Shown: positions 35,511-44,529, numbered from the stretch's first letter. The stretch is 64,000 nt of DNA from CALBZH01 sp964538515 (GCA_964538515.1 CAZIEW010000013.1:1-64000); one strand, 5' to 3'. A program made the numbers and translations. Notes: generated by a model not told the origin, from the letters alone.

Positions 35511-35838
35511 AACGCCTCATCAAGAAGGGCCTGTCCAAGACGGGCTCGCCCGTTCCGAGCCCACTTGCAGCTCTTCCTGTCGTCTTTTCCATTGTGCATG
35601 TCAATTCGGTCCTACCACAACGATCCCTGCAATGGATCCTTTTCATTCGGCTGTCTTGCGCTGTTACCTTCGAACCCCTGTCGTAACAGAAGCTACATTC
35701 TGCAATTGACCGATTGTCAATTCTTCATGTAGCATAATGTCAAAACCCGCTCGATTGTGAGGAAGCAACGGCGAGTAGATGTCGAGCCATGACTGGTTTC
35801 ATACGCGCAGGACCGAAGCTCAGGAAGCAAGGAATGTC
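35511..35838 (+). promoter_or_regulatory. intergenic region with two operator-like palindromes
   Basis: The 328 bases before the ChrB-like gene hold no gene. They contain CGTAAC-AGAA-GCTACA (35682-35697), resembling the Crp/Fnr-type site at 34242, and a perfect AATTGAC-N5-GTCAATT dyad (35704-35722). These are nested in a larger symmetry, GCTACAT (35692-35698) with ATGTAGC (35727-35733). Autoregulation of the downstream regulator and input from the Crp/Fnr protein are both plausible. Confidence 0.5.
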
Positions 35839-36366
35839 ATGAAATGGTTATTTTTTTCTTATAGCTTACCGGCTGAGCCGTCAAAAGCGAGAGTCTCCGC
35901 GTGGAGGCAACTGAAGAAGCTTGGCGCGGTCAACCATCAGTCGGTTTGGGTTCTTCCCCACTCGTCCGAACGGGCGCAGGCCCTGGGCAGACTCACCGAA
36001 GAAATCGAGAAGTACAAGGGATCTGCTCTTCTCATTGCCGGGACCGTTTTGGCGAAGCGTCAGGAGGATCTTATCACCGAGGCTTTCATCAGCTCAAGGA
36101 ATGAGGAGTACCAAGAGGTCATTGAGAAGTGTGAGGATTTTTTCAAGGAGATCGAATCGGAGATTGCCCGGCAGAATTTCATCTTTGCCGAGGTCGAGGA
36201 AAACGAGGAGGAGCTCGATAAGCTCAAGCAGTGGCTTCGGAAGATAGAAAAAAGAGACGTTCTTAAGCCCCCCCTCCGCAAGGAAGCCCTCCACAAGATC
36301 CGGCAGTGCGAGAAGATCTTCGACGATTTCACCCGAAGGGTTTACGAGTGCCAGAAGTCACGATGA
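35839..36366 (+). CDS. ChrB-like (PaaX-related) regulator
   Basis: 175 residues. MKWLFFSYSLPAEPSKARVS, then WRQLKKLGAVNHQSVWVLPH and later a helical, acid-rich region, match the N-terminal domain of the chromate resistance regulator ChrB, related to PaaX repressors. The C-terminal ChrB domain is missing and replaced by a coiled-coil tail (VEENEEELDKLKQWLRKIEK). Start ATG 35839 has AAGGAA upstream. No chrA lies next to it; the CHR pair is 10 kb away. Confidence 0.72.
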   Translation: MKWLFFSYSLPAEPSKARVSAWRQLKKLGAVNHQSVWVLPHSSERAQALGRLTEEIEKYKGSALLIAGTVLAKRQEDLITEAFISSRNEEYQEVIEKCEDFFKEIESEIARQNFIFAEVEENEEELDKLKQWLRKIEKRDVLKPPLRKEALHKIRQCEKIFDDFTRRVYECQKSR

Positions 36367-36526
36367 CCTTCCCTTCGGAAATTCCTTTTGATCCTCCCTC
36401 TTTCGCAGGCCATAAGGCGTAGATCAGCAGCAACGTGCTCGAGAGTGCCGTGGGCTCTTTTCGGTCGCGCCGCCTTCCACAGCGCCGATCGAAAATGTCC
36501 CATCCGGTCCACGCCGCCGTGGAAAA

Positions 36527-36542
36527 TGTAGCAAAGGTTACA
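36527..36542. promoter_or_regulatory. Crp/Fnr-type palindrome, site 3
   Basis: TGTAGC-AAAG-GTTACA, five of six bases symmetric, same spacing as the site at 34242. It is followed by TATATACTT, a possible -10 element for the transcript running into the stress-protein remnant and MFS genes. Confidence 0.45.
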
Positions 36543-36651
36543 TTATATACTTGAAAGAGATGCGCTATAAGTTGTATCCGAACTTTCGAAAAGCAGGGTA
36601 AGGGCATCACCGTGGGTCCCATTGGAAGGGCGCGATGGGGGATAGAGGTCA

Positions 36652-36795
36652 AATAAGGAGCTTGCCTCGGAAGAAGACGTCTCCATGACTCTCATGGGCT
36701 CCCATGGGAGAGGTTTTGTTCAGGGAATCCTCTGGGGGAATGTATCCCAACGGGTCGTCGCATACAGCGAAAAGCCGGTTCTCGTGGTGAAATGA
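36652..36795 (+). pseudogene. C-terminal remnant of a universal stress protein
   Basis: One frame reads ELASEEDVSMTLMGSHGRGF, then VQGILWGNVSQRVVAYSEKP and VLVVK before TGA. GSHGRG...GNVSQRV is the conserved nucleotide-binding end of UspA proteins. No N-terminal part is found upstream, so only the last third remains. The rest of 36367-36832 has no gene. Confidence 0.7.
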
Positions 36796-36832
36796 GGCGT
36801 CGAATCGCGGTCATGATAGGAAGAGACATCCG

Positions 36833-38023
36833 ATGAGCACAGTCTGGATACTGGGATTGGTCAGTCTTTTCACCGACATCAGCAGCGAGATGGTCTATCC
36901 GCTTCTTTCACTCTACCTGACCACCACGCTTGGGGCGACTCCTGCAATCGTAGGCATCATCGAGGGCATCGCGGAAAGCCTCGCCAGCCTGCTCAAGACT
37001 TATTCGGGCTATGTTTCCGACAAGATCCAGAAGCGCAAGCCCCTGGCGATCCTGGGCTATGGCTCGGCGACCGTCGGCAAGCTATTCCTCTACCTTTCCA
37101 CGTCCTGGGGATGGGTGCTGGCCGGCCGGGTGGTGGACCGGTTCGGCAAGGGAGTCCGCACGGCCCCGAGAGACGCCCTCATCGCCGAGGCCTCCGATGC
37201 CGGGCGGCTCGGCCACTCCTTCGGGTTGCACAGGGCCTTGGACACTCTCGGAGCCGTGATCGGGATCCTCATCGCGTACTTTCTTTTCACGACCACCCAT
37301 GGTGGGTACACAAGGATCTTTTTTCTTTCCATGATCCCAGGCATCATCGGGGTCCTGTTGCTCTTCTTCGTCAAGGACAAAAAAGCCCGGAAAGGAGCGG
37401 TCAAAGTGCACCCCCTGGCGGGGTGGCGGGCTCTCAATCCGCGCCTCAAGGCGTTTTTCCTGGTGGCCTTCCTCTTTACGCTCGGGAATTCATCCAACCA
37501 ATTCCTGCTCCTGCGGGCAAACAACCTCGGATTCGATGCCGCGGATGTGATTTTGGCCTACCTTGTGTGCAACATCGTCTACGCCTTAAGCGCCTATCCA
37601 GCGGGCAGGCTCTCGGACACCATCGGCAGGCGAAACGTGCTCGTTTTGGGGTATCTGTTCTACGGCCTCGTCTACCTTGGCTTTTCGCTTGCCACTCAAG
37701 GGCTGCATGTCTGGATGCTCTTCGGCGTCTACGGACTTTACAGCGGGTTGACGGAAGGAGTCGAAAAGGCACTGGTCTCCGAGCTCTGTCCCGGAGAGAG
37801 TCGGGCCACCATGCTGGGGATTCACGCGACCCTGGTGGGAATCGGGCTGCTTCCGGCATCTCTGATCGGAGGTTTCCTGTGGAAGATGATCGGTCCTGAA
37901 GCGCCCTTCTACTTCGGCGGCGTGGTAGGTATTCTGGCAGCCTTGGGCATGTTTCTTGTCGTTCCCAAGCTGACTTCCGATGCATGCACCATTGAAGGCA
38001 GTGCAAGCGACGCATTTAAATAG
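36833..38023 (+). CDS. MFS transporter
   Basis: 396 residues with 12 hydrophobic segments. GYVSDKIQKRKPLAILGYGS (loop 2-3), GRVVDRFGKGVRTAPRDALI (loop 4-5) and PAGRLSDTIGRRNVLVLGYL are major facilitator signatures; the RTAPRDALIAE type is common in uncharacterised bacterial exporters. The second MFS gene starts 14 bases after this one ends, and the two are related. Substrate unknown. Confidence 0.85.
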   Translation: MSTVWILGLVSLFTDISSEMVYPLLSLYLTTTLGATPAIVGIIEGIAESLASLLKTYSGYVSDKIQKRKPLAILGYGSATVGKLFLYLSTSWGWVLAGRVVDRFGKGVRTAPRDALIAEASDAGRLGHSFGLHRALDTLGAVIGILIAYFLFTTTHGGYTRIFFLSMIPGIIGVLLLFFVKDKKARKGAVKVHPLAGWRALNPRLKAFFLVAFLFTLGNSSNQFLLLRANNLGFDAADVILAYLVCNIVYALSAYPAGRLSDTIGRRNVLVLGYLFYGLVYLGFSLATQGLHVWMLFGVYGLYSGLTEGVEKALVSELCPGESRATMLGIHATLVGIGLLPASLIGGFLWKMIGPEAPFYFGGVVGILAALGMFLVVPKLTSDACTIEGSASDAFK

Positions 38024-38036
38024 GAGTATATTCGCC

Positions 38037-39236
38037 ATGGACGGATCACCTCATTCCAAGACAGCCAATCATGGCCGATCCGCGATGATGTTCGTCATCC
38101 TGATGGGGGTGGTGAGCCTCCTTGCGGACATGACTCATGAAGGCGCGCGCAGCATCACGGGGCCGTTCATGGCCTTTCTGGGAGCCAGCGGCACGGTCGT
38201 CGGATTCGTTGCGGGATTCGGTGAGCTGGTTGGCTATCTCCTGCGTCTTCCCTCCGGCTACATCAGCGATCGGACCGGGAGGTACTGGACCATCACCGTG
38301 ATCGGTTACCTCGTCAATATGCTCGCGGTGCCCCTTTTGGCGCTGGCCGGCCGATGGGAAACCGCCGCATTGCTGATCGTTGCCGAGCGGGCGGGAAAGG
38401 CGATTCGAAACCCGACGCGGGACGCCATGCTCTCCCACGCCACCCTCGAGGTCGGCCGGGGGTGGGGCTTCGGCTTGCATGAGGCCATGGACCAAATCGG
38501 CGCCATGCTCGGCCCCTTGATTGTGGCCGCCGTGCTCTATTTCAAAGGGTCCTATCAGACATCGTTTGCCGTCCTGCTGATCCCGGCAATCCTCACCATC
38601 GGCGTGCTGCTGGCGGCCCGCCATCTTTACCCCAGCCCCCGAGACTTATAGTCCACGGCTCCCCCGCTGCAAGCGAAGGGGCTTCCACGGGTCTTTTGGG
38701 TCTACATGGCGGCAATGGCGCTGAACGCCGCAGGGTATGCGGATTTTCCTCTGATCGCCTACCATTTTCAAAAGGCCTCGACGGTATCAACGGACTGGAC
38801 GCCGGTCTTCTATGCGGTGGCCATGGGGGTGGATGCCGTTGCCGCCCTAATATTCGGGCGATTCTTTGACCGCAAGGGATTGCAAGTTCTCATCGTCTCC
38901 GTCCTCCTCTCCACGTTCTTCGCTCCGTTGGTGTTTCTGGGAGGGTTCGGCATGAGCCTCGTCGGTATGGCACTCTGGGGCATCGGCATGGGTGCGCAAG
39001 AATCCATCATGAGGGCGGCCATCGCGACGATGATCTCGGTCGAAAAGCGCGGGACGGCCTACGGGATTTTCAACACCGGTTACGGCGTGTTCTGGTTCGC
39101 CGGCAGTGCACTGATGGGGGTGTGCTACGACGTTTCCATTCCCCTCCTGATTGGGTTCTCCATGGTTGCGCAGTTGATCTCGGTGCCGCTGCTTTACCTG
39201 GTCAGAAGGGAAGCCAAGACATCCGTGGACGGGTGA
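38037..39236 (+). pseudogene. MFS transporter interrupted by an in-frame TAG
   Basis: Both halves of one MFS protein lie in the same frame: 38037-38648 (SGYISDRTGRYWTITVIGYL, RAGKAIRNPTRDAMLSHATL; six membrane segments) and 38652-39236 (IFGRFFDRKGLQVLI; six segments). They are separated only by TAG at 38649-38651 in the central cytoplasmic loop, and the linker after it (STAPPLQAKGLPRVFWVYMA) reads on normally. A point mutation (for example CAG to TAG) or a sequence error is most likely; two half proteins reassembling is possible, with ATG 38706 starting the second. Confidence 0.75.
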
Positions 39237-39333
39237 GTCGGGGGGGGACCGGTGGGCTCGGTTCGATTACGGCGGTCGATTTGCGGCCGGATCGTGAGGC
39301 TCGGTCCGAAGAACCTTCGCCGCTGAGCCGCAA

Positions 39334-39879
39334 TCAAATGATGTGGAGCTTCGCGCCCACTCCGGTCAAGACTGCGCCTCCCAGTGTGAGACCGGCTGCC
39401 CAGCTGAATGGACTCCCGTGGACGGTGCGGGCAAGAAAGATTCCGAGCAAGGCCAGCGCGAATAGAGCGACCGCGACCGCGAGCCACGGGGGGCCGGGTA
39501 GAAAGACTCCGAATAGTAGGGGCGGCAGGGCTCCACAGAAGCTGCATGCACTTGCGATGAGGGCTTCCTCCGTTGCTTCCCATAGGATCACATGGCCAAG
39601 CCTTGAAGTCACAAGCTCGCCGTGCGGATGCAGATTTAAGTGCTTCTCAGCCAGCACCAGCTCACCGCGGAGCTCCGCGTAATGCGCGACGAAAAAGATG
39701 AAGGCCCCCGAGACGGCCGCAGCAGCGGCGACTCGGAATGCCAGACTCGAGCTCATTGGCTGGCCGGGATTCAGAATTCTGCCGGCTGCGAGAATCAGCG
39801 CGGAAAGAATTCCGTCACACAGTCCCGCTACAAGATCGAGGCGATTCTTGGGCTTCATGAGCCAGGCAAGAGGATTCAT
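39334..39879 (-). CDS. VIT1/CCC1-like membrane protein
   Basis: 181 residues with about five hydrophobic segments. NRLDLVAGLCDGILSALILA near the N-terminus and HYAELRGELVLAEKHLNL resemble the VIT1/CCC1 vacuolar iron/manganese transporter fold, though with a shortened metal-binding loop. ATG 39879 overlaps the stop of the DUF211 gene (ATGA), so it is the last gene of the mutS-like operon. Substrate unproven. Confidence 0.6.
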   Translation of the reverse strand: MNPLAWLMKPKNRLDLVAGLCDGILSALILAAGRILNPGQPMSSSLAFRVAAAAAVSGAFIFFVAHYAELRGELVLAEKHLNLHPHGELVTSRLGHVILWEATEEALIASACSFCGALPPLLFGVFLPGPPWLAVAVALFALALLGIFLARTVHGSPFSWAAGLTLGGAVLTGVGAKLHII

Positions 39880-40160
39880 CTCATTCGCTTCACTTCCTCT
39901 ATCAGTCGGTCTCCACACACGATCTGACCGACGCTGTGGACCACTGCTCCGACCGATTCGATCGCTCGCTGGATCACGTCGTAATCGAGTGCTTGTCCTT
40001 CAATGGTGATGTTCGTCCCCACCGTTTCGACATCGATTTCCGTCACGGTTATATTGGCGCCTTCCACGCCAGGGCACGAGCAAATCGCTTGTGCGAGCTC
40101 GATAAGCGACGGACGCGCGATTGCCTTGTCCACATCGAGAACAAGCCGCCGGATATTCAT
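39876..40160 (-). CDS. DUF211 family protein
   Basis: 94 residues: MNIRRLVLDVDKAIARPSLI, VEGANITVTEIDVETVGTNI and LDYDVIQRAIESVGAVVHSV are the DUF211 pattern, a small ferredoxin-like fold known mainly from archaea. Function unknown. Third gene of the operon behind fluoride riboswitch B, overlapping the VIT-like gene by four bases. Confidence 0.85.
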   Translation of the reverse strand: MNIRRLVLDVDKAIARPSLIELAQAICSCPGVEGANITVTEIDVETVGTNITIEGQALDYDVIQRAIESVGAVVHSVGQIVCGDRLIEEVKRMR

Positions 40161-40164
40161 GGCA

Positions 40165-41679
40165 CTACATCCCCTCTGAGCTTTGGACTCCCGCAAAAAC
40201 CCTTTCATACAGGTCCTCTCCATAACTGGTTTGCAGGGGCTCTCCCTCGACCAACCGGAAGGTTCGCTCCCCGTCGTCCCGCCGTTCAGCGCGGAGGAAG
40301 ACGGCATTCGACAGCTGCTTTTCGTGGAGCCCACGTGCGAATTCAAAGAGATGCGTGACGAAAAAAACCTTGATCTTCCGATCCATCAGGGCCGTGGTGA
40401 TCTGCCGGGCAATTTCCGACCCCTCCCGCTCGTTCGTCGCCGCGAACGACTCGTTGAACAGCAGCATGCAGTTCGGCTTCAGGTCTTCGACAATATGGCT
40501 CATCCTGGCGAGCTCCTCGTCGAGCTTTCCGCTCTTCATGGTGGTGTCCTCTTCCCGCTTGTAGTGGGTGAACAGGCCCTCGCACACGTTGCAGTGGAAC
40601 GACTCGGCCGGTGTGAACATGCCGGCCTGTGCCATCAGTTGAGCGACGCCGATGGCACGGAGGAAGGTCGATTTGCCGCCTTGATTGGCGCCGGTGACGA
40701 TGAAGAGGTCCTTGCCGTTCGCTCGCAAGTCGTTGCCCACGACCCGCTGGTCCATGCTCAAAGCGAGACAGACATCGTACAGTCCGGTAAAGGAATGCAT
40801 GCGCTCCTCGGATGAAGCGGCTACAGGAAAGCACACGGGCTCCTCCCTTTGAGCAAGCGCCCCGAGCAGGTTCAAGCACCCGACATAGAAGGCCAGCTCC
40901 CGGCGCAGCATTTGAAAGAAGCTCGAAATGTGATCCGTGGACTGGGCCAGTGCATTGGCAACGAGGTTGAGGCCTCGATCGGTCAGCTCCGATAGAAACC
41001 TTGCGCCGCCTTCATCGCGAGGATGGAGGTGGAAGGTGTAGCCAGCCGCTCTGGATCCGAGAATCCGAGCCATCCAACCCCGCTTGGCGTGATTGGGCTT
41101 GCGGAGGACGTACTGGATCCCCGTGCTGCCTTTTCCCAACCGGGCACTGATCAGCACACCTCCACGGAATTTCAGCAACTGCAGGTGCTCTTCGATCTCC
41201 GCGAAGTACTCGTCAGCCAGCTCATCCTTGAGCATCTGAAAGAACCGTCTGAACCCCTCGGATTCAAACGCCTCACCATGCTGATCGCCGACGGCCCTGA
41301 GCCTCCTGAGCATACCCACGAACAACTGCAGCACATCCACCGCTCGATGGAGGATTCCGCTGGGATAGCGGGCGAAGAAGCTCCAATGCTCCTTTTTCTC
41401 TCGATCGATCGCCTCGGTTGCGAGATCGTACAAGCCCCTGACGATCGCCTCGTGTCTCAGGCAATCGCGGAGTATGTCCTGGCGGTACACGATCGCGTCG
41501 GGATCGGTGAGGCTGGAGAGCACAACCTTTCTCACCACTTCGAATAGAAAACCGTCCCCCCGGGCCATGCCGTTGAACAGCGTGTCCAAGGCCAGGTCCT
41601 GGGTCAGAGCCTTCTCGCTGCGAGGCAACGTCCGCCCAAGGTCGAAATCCTGGTCCCTATAGAGGAGGAATGCTTTCAT
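40165..41679 (-). CDS. MutS-like ATPase, second copy
   Basis: 504 residues. The C-terminal ABC-type ATPase domain of MutS is clear: Walker A GANQGGKST near residue 330, a QAGMF..PAESF segment, LLFNESFAATNEREG (Walker B and D-loop) and VFFVTHLFEFA. The N-terminal half is helical, like the MutS core; the mismatch-binding domain I is absent. So it is not a mismatch repair MutS. ATG 41679 overlaps the stop of the first copy. Both stand behind fluoride riboswitch B; MutS-like genes are a reported association of that riboswitch. Confidence 0.88.
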   Translation of the reverse strand: MKAFLLYRDQDFDLGRTLPRSEKALTQDLALDTLFNGMARGDGFLFEVVRKVVLSSLTDPDAIVYRQDILRDCLRHEAIVRGLYDLATEAIDREKKEHWSFFARYPSGILHRAVDVLQLFVGMLRRLRAVGDQHGEAFESEGFRRFFQMLKDELADEYFAEIEEHLQLLKFRGGVLISARLGKGSTGIQYVLRKPNHAKRGWMARILGSRAAGYTFHLHPRDEGGARFLSELTDRGLNLVANALAQSTDHISSFFQMLRRELAFYVGCLNLLGALAQREEPVCFPVAASSEERMHSFTGLYDVCLALSMDQRVVGNDLRANGKDLFIVTGANQGGKSTFLRAIGVAQLMAQAGMFTPAESFHCNVCEGLFTHYKREEDTTMKSGKLDEELARMSHIVEDLKPNCMLLFNESFAATNEREGSEIARQITTALMDRKIKVFFVTHLFEFARGLHEKQLSNAVFLRAERRDDGERTFRLVEGEPLQTSYGEDLYERVFAGVQSSEGM

Positions 41680-43214
41680 AGCGGAATGCGCTCCATGAGG
41701 GCTTCGTAGGTCAGTCCGTGTCGTTCGGCGATGGACATGGCATAGGAAAGCCCGTCCGCGGGCTTCCTCAGAATCTTGAAGGTTCGCAATGTCGGGTTTC
41801 CGGGAACGATCGTGCTCGCCATGGAGACGCTTTGCTCGCCATAGGAGGCCATCTCCTCGACGAAGGTGACCCAAACACAGAGCAGGTCAAGCTCCGCGAT
41901 CGCCTCCATCACCTTTTTGCTCAAGAAAATGGCGTCGCGCAGGGTCGTGGAGGTGAAGATCTCGTTCATCACGACAATACTGTTCGAGGTCATCCGGTCG
42001 AGGATCTGGTGGATCCTGACCAAGTCATCCTGCAGCTTGCCCCGCAGGTTATGGATGTCTTCCTCTCGCTCAAAGTGGGTGAAGAGGTTGTCATAGAGGA
42101 AAAGCCGGGCTTCTCGGCCCGGAACGGGAAGACCGATCCGGGCCAGGTAATGCAGCTGCCCGAAGGTGCGGGCGAAGGTCGTTTTGCCGCCCTGGTTGGG
42201 ACCTGTAACGACCATGATGCGCTCGCGGCCTTTCAGGTGGAAATTGATGGGCACAACGGCTGAATTCTCGTCAACAAGCTTGCGGGCCGGCGCGAGATCA
42301 AAGCCCTCGTAGTCGTAGACTTCCTTCGAAGTCGTTGAGATGCGGGGATAACAAAATTTCAGTCCCGCTTGTTTGAGCTTGGCGGTGACCTCGAAAAAAG
42401 CCAGGTAGAATTGAACTTCCCGGTCAAAGGCGACCAGTGCGTCGTCCAGGAAGCCGGTATTTCGGGTAGAATAGTCGTCGAGCCTCGAAAAGACGTCGGG
42501 AAAGAGCCGTGCCACGAATTCCAGGATCAGGGCTTCTATATGGTTCATGTCCCCCCGATCGGAATACCGGACGAGGTAGTCCTTGACGGCTCCCTGTTTG
42601 AATTTCTCAAAGGTTGCCTCAACGATGCCGCTGTAGTCGGGCTCGAGCTCATAGTTGCGAACCGTGACGCGGTCGCCTTTGATGAGGATGCAGTAGCGCA
42701 CCTCGGCCAGGTCTGCCTTGAGTGTCTTGGTCTCCGCCAGAAGGCTGGTGAAACCGTCGGAGGCGACATAGGCGGCGAGGTATTCGCGAAAGTCGCCGAA
42801 GCCGCGTGATTCGAGCGTCGCGCTCGAAAGCGCGCTCGAAAAGTCCATGACCGCATCGCAGTAGATCTCGACGGCGTCCAGAAGCCATGACTCCTTCTGG
42901 TACTTGTAATAGAGCTTCTCCGATGCATGGGCCAGGTGCCCGCGCACGGCGCGCATCCTCTGCGCGAGGGCTTTAACGCTGTCAAGGAGAGCTGCACTTT
43001 CAAGGTCTTGCATCACGGATTGCCGGTATTCGATCGCCGCGGTCGTGCTCAAGGGCAGGTGATAGAACGGCTCCAGATGGTATTCTTCTCTCCCCTTTGT
43101 CAAGGCGGCCACGATTTGATCGAGATGCAAATCCACAAGAAAGGTCGATGCCTCGGGCTGCTGCTCCGCCAGTCGATCTTCCGGTTGAGCAAAGAGAATG
43201 CTCGGTAAGCTCAT
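41676..43214 (-). CDS. MutS-like ATPase, first copy
   Basis: 512 residues with the same layout as the next gene: helical core (60-300), Walker A GPNQGGKTT near residue 338, IVVMNEIFTSTTLRDA (Walker B/signature) and LLCVWVTFVEEMAS. The mismatch-recognition and clamp features of true MutS are missing. The two proteins probably form a heterodimer, as MutS ATPase sites are built across a dimer; this is inference. First gene behind riboswitch B. Confidence 0.88.
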   Translation of the reverse strand: MSLPSILFAQPEDRLAEQQPEASTFLVDLHLDQIVAALTKGREEYHLEPFYHLPLSTTAAIEYRQSVMQDLESAALLDSVKALAQRMRAVRGHLAHASEKLYYKYQKESWLLDAVEIYCDAVMDFSSALSSATLESRGFGDFREYLAAYVASDGFTSLLAETKTLKADLAEVRYCILIKGDRVTVRNYELEPDYSGIVEATFEKFKQGAVKDYLVRYSDRGDMNHIEALILEFVARLFPDVFSRLDDYSTRNTGFLDDALVAFDREVQFYLAFFEVTAKLKQAGLKFCYPRISTTSKEVYDYEGFDLAPARKLVDENSAVVPINFHLKGRERIMVVTGPNQGGKTTFARTFGQLHYLARIGLPVPGREARLFLYDNLFTHFEREEDIHNLRGKLQDDLVRIHQILDRMTSNSIVVMNEIFTSTTLRDAIFLSKKVMEAIAELDLLCVWVTFVEEMASYGEQSVSMASTIVPGNPTLRTFKILRKPADGLSYAMSIAERHGLTYEALMERIPL

Positions 43215-43315
43215 GGTGTTCCGCCTTCTTCAACGGTGTGCGCTGCGCTTGGCCGCTCCCCGGGATTTCTAGAAGCAGCGCTCAAAGTCGTCTAAGAGGT
43301 CCACTCACATTCCAT

Positions 43316-43356
43316 AAAAAAAGCCTCTACTGCAGCTCGTGGGTGCAGTAGAGGCT
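43316..43356 (-). terminator. intrinsic terminator overlapping riboswitch B
   Basis: A perfect 13-base stem, AGCCTCTACTGCA with TGCAGTAGAGGCT (43322-43334, 43344-43356), followed on the minus strand by seven U. The 5' arm is the 3' end of the aptamer, so aptamer and terminator exclude each other. Confidence 0.9.
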
Positions 43357-43402
43357 ATCAGCCGAATGGCGGCTTTTGATGCCAAGCGAGCCTCATCGCT
43401 CA
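43346..43402 (-). promoter_or_regulatory. fluoride riboswitch B (mutS-like operon)
   Basis: Minus strand: GAGCGATGAGGCTCGCTT, then AAAGCCGCC, loop, GGCTGATAGCCTCTACTG. P1 AGCGA/TCGCT, P2 AGCC/GGCT, and GATGAGGC pairs with GCCTC. It is close to the well-studied Thermotoga petrophila aptamer except for a short insertion before AAAGCC and GATAG for GATGG. The overlap with the terminator fits a fluoride ON switch. Confidence 0.87.
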
Positions 43403-43408
43403 GAAGTT

Positions 43409-43438
43409 AATTTAGGAGCGGGAAGCCGGATGTGTCAA
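43409..43438 (-). promoter_or_regulatory. promoter of the mutS-like operon
   Basis: On the minus strand TTGACA (43438-43433), an 18-base spacer and TAAATT (43414-43409). Transcription would begin at about 43402, the first base of riboswitch B. Confidence 0.65.
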
Positions 43439-43575
43439 GCCGATAGCGTGACGATGAACGCGCGGCGATGCTCCCGAGAAGCACCTGTTCGACACGTTGG
43501 GACCCGGCCGTCTGTCTTCACGACACGGTCGAAGGGGTGAGGTATCTTTGGGATCCAATCTGGAAAGAGTACAGG

Positions 43576-44529
43576 ATGGATGAAAAGAGAGAGATTTGTC
43601 GACTCATCGACGAGCTGGATTCCTTGAACAGGGGCGAAGACGCGGCCACGCGTCTCATCAAGCATGGGGCTGCGGCCATTGAGCCCCTGCGCTGGTTCTT
43701 GTTGGAAGGAAAGCCGCGCAAGATCTTTCAGCCCCGGTTTTGGGCCGTCGAGGCTTTAGCGCGCCTCGGGGCTAAGGAGGTCCTTCTGGAGTACCTGTTT
43801 CAAGAGCGGAAGATTCCCGACCCCGAGGACCGCTTCGGCGAGGAGGCGGTTGAAAGCGGTGCGGCGCGCTCCCTTGCATCCTGGCCGGATGAGTCGACGT
43901 TTCAGTCCCTGCTGAGCCTCTCCGAGCACCGAATGCTGAGCGGGCTCATTGCAGCCTTGGCGGAATTTAGGCGTCTCGAGGCCATTCCCTATTTCGAGCG
44001 CGCCCTGGAAGATGACTTTTACCGTCCGGCCGCGGAGGAGGCCTTTCGAAAACTGGGCAAAGCCTCATGCGATGCGCTGGTGCGCTCCGCGGTGAGGCCC
44101 TTGCCGAGCCCGTCCCAAGAAAGCCCCTCCAGCCTCGAGCGGCGCCGCAGCGCCCTGAGGCTGTTGAATGAGATCGGAATGGCCTCAGGCCATTGGCACC
44201 GCTTGCGGCGCCTGATCTTGGAGTCCGACGCCGAGCTGGTCGTGCCGGCTGCGAAGCTGGGAGCGGATATCGCCTCCAAGGAGGAACGGGGCACGATCGC
44301 TCATAACCTCGTGGGGCTTCTGTCTGTGGCTCCGTGGCACTTGCAGCAAGACATCGCGGACGTGCTGATCGCGCTGGAGGATGAAACCGCCCGTGAGATC
44401 GACGATGAAATTGGGCGGAGAATGCAGCAGCCAGAGCACGTGCGCGCGCAAGACGAGCGATTGCGGGCGCTGCTTGGTGTGAGGGCACGATTTCAGGGGG
44501 CTCGAAAGGGGATAAGAGACCGCATGTGA
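43576..44529 (+). CDS. HEAT-repeat protein
   Basis: 317 residues, almost all alpha-helical. Repeated units such as AIEPLRWFLLEGKPRKIFQ, ALARLGAKEVLLEYLF and AEFRRLEAIPYFERALED show HEAT-like helix pairs of the PBS-lyase type. Likely a protein-binding scaffold; partner unknown. ATG 43576 has GGAAAGAG six bases before it. Divergent from the riboswitch B operon. Confidence 0.7.
   Translation: MDEKREICRLIDELDSLNRGEDAATRLIKHGAAAIEPLRWFLLEGKPRKIFQPRFWAVEALARLGAKEVLLEYLFQERKIPDPEDRFGEEAVESGAARSLASWPDESTFQSLLSLSEHRMLSGLIAALAEFRRLEAIPYFERALEDDFYRPAAEEAFRKLGKASCDALVRSAVRPLPSPSQESPSSLERRRSALRLLNEIGMASGHWHRLRRLILESDAELVVPAAKLGADIASKEERGTIAHNLVGLLSVAPWHLQQDIADVLIALEDETAREIDDEIGRRMQQPEHVRAQDERLRALLGVRARFQGARKGIRDRM

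Noticed and set aside
38649..38651. Pyrrolysine codon in the MFS gene
   Set aside because: MFS proteins are not known to use pyrrolysine and no supporting genes or PYLIS-like evidence are in the window; a point mutation is simpler.
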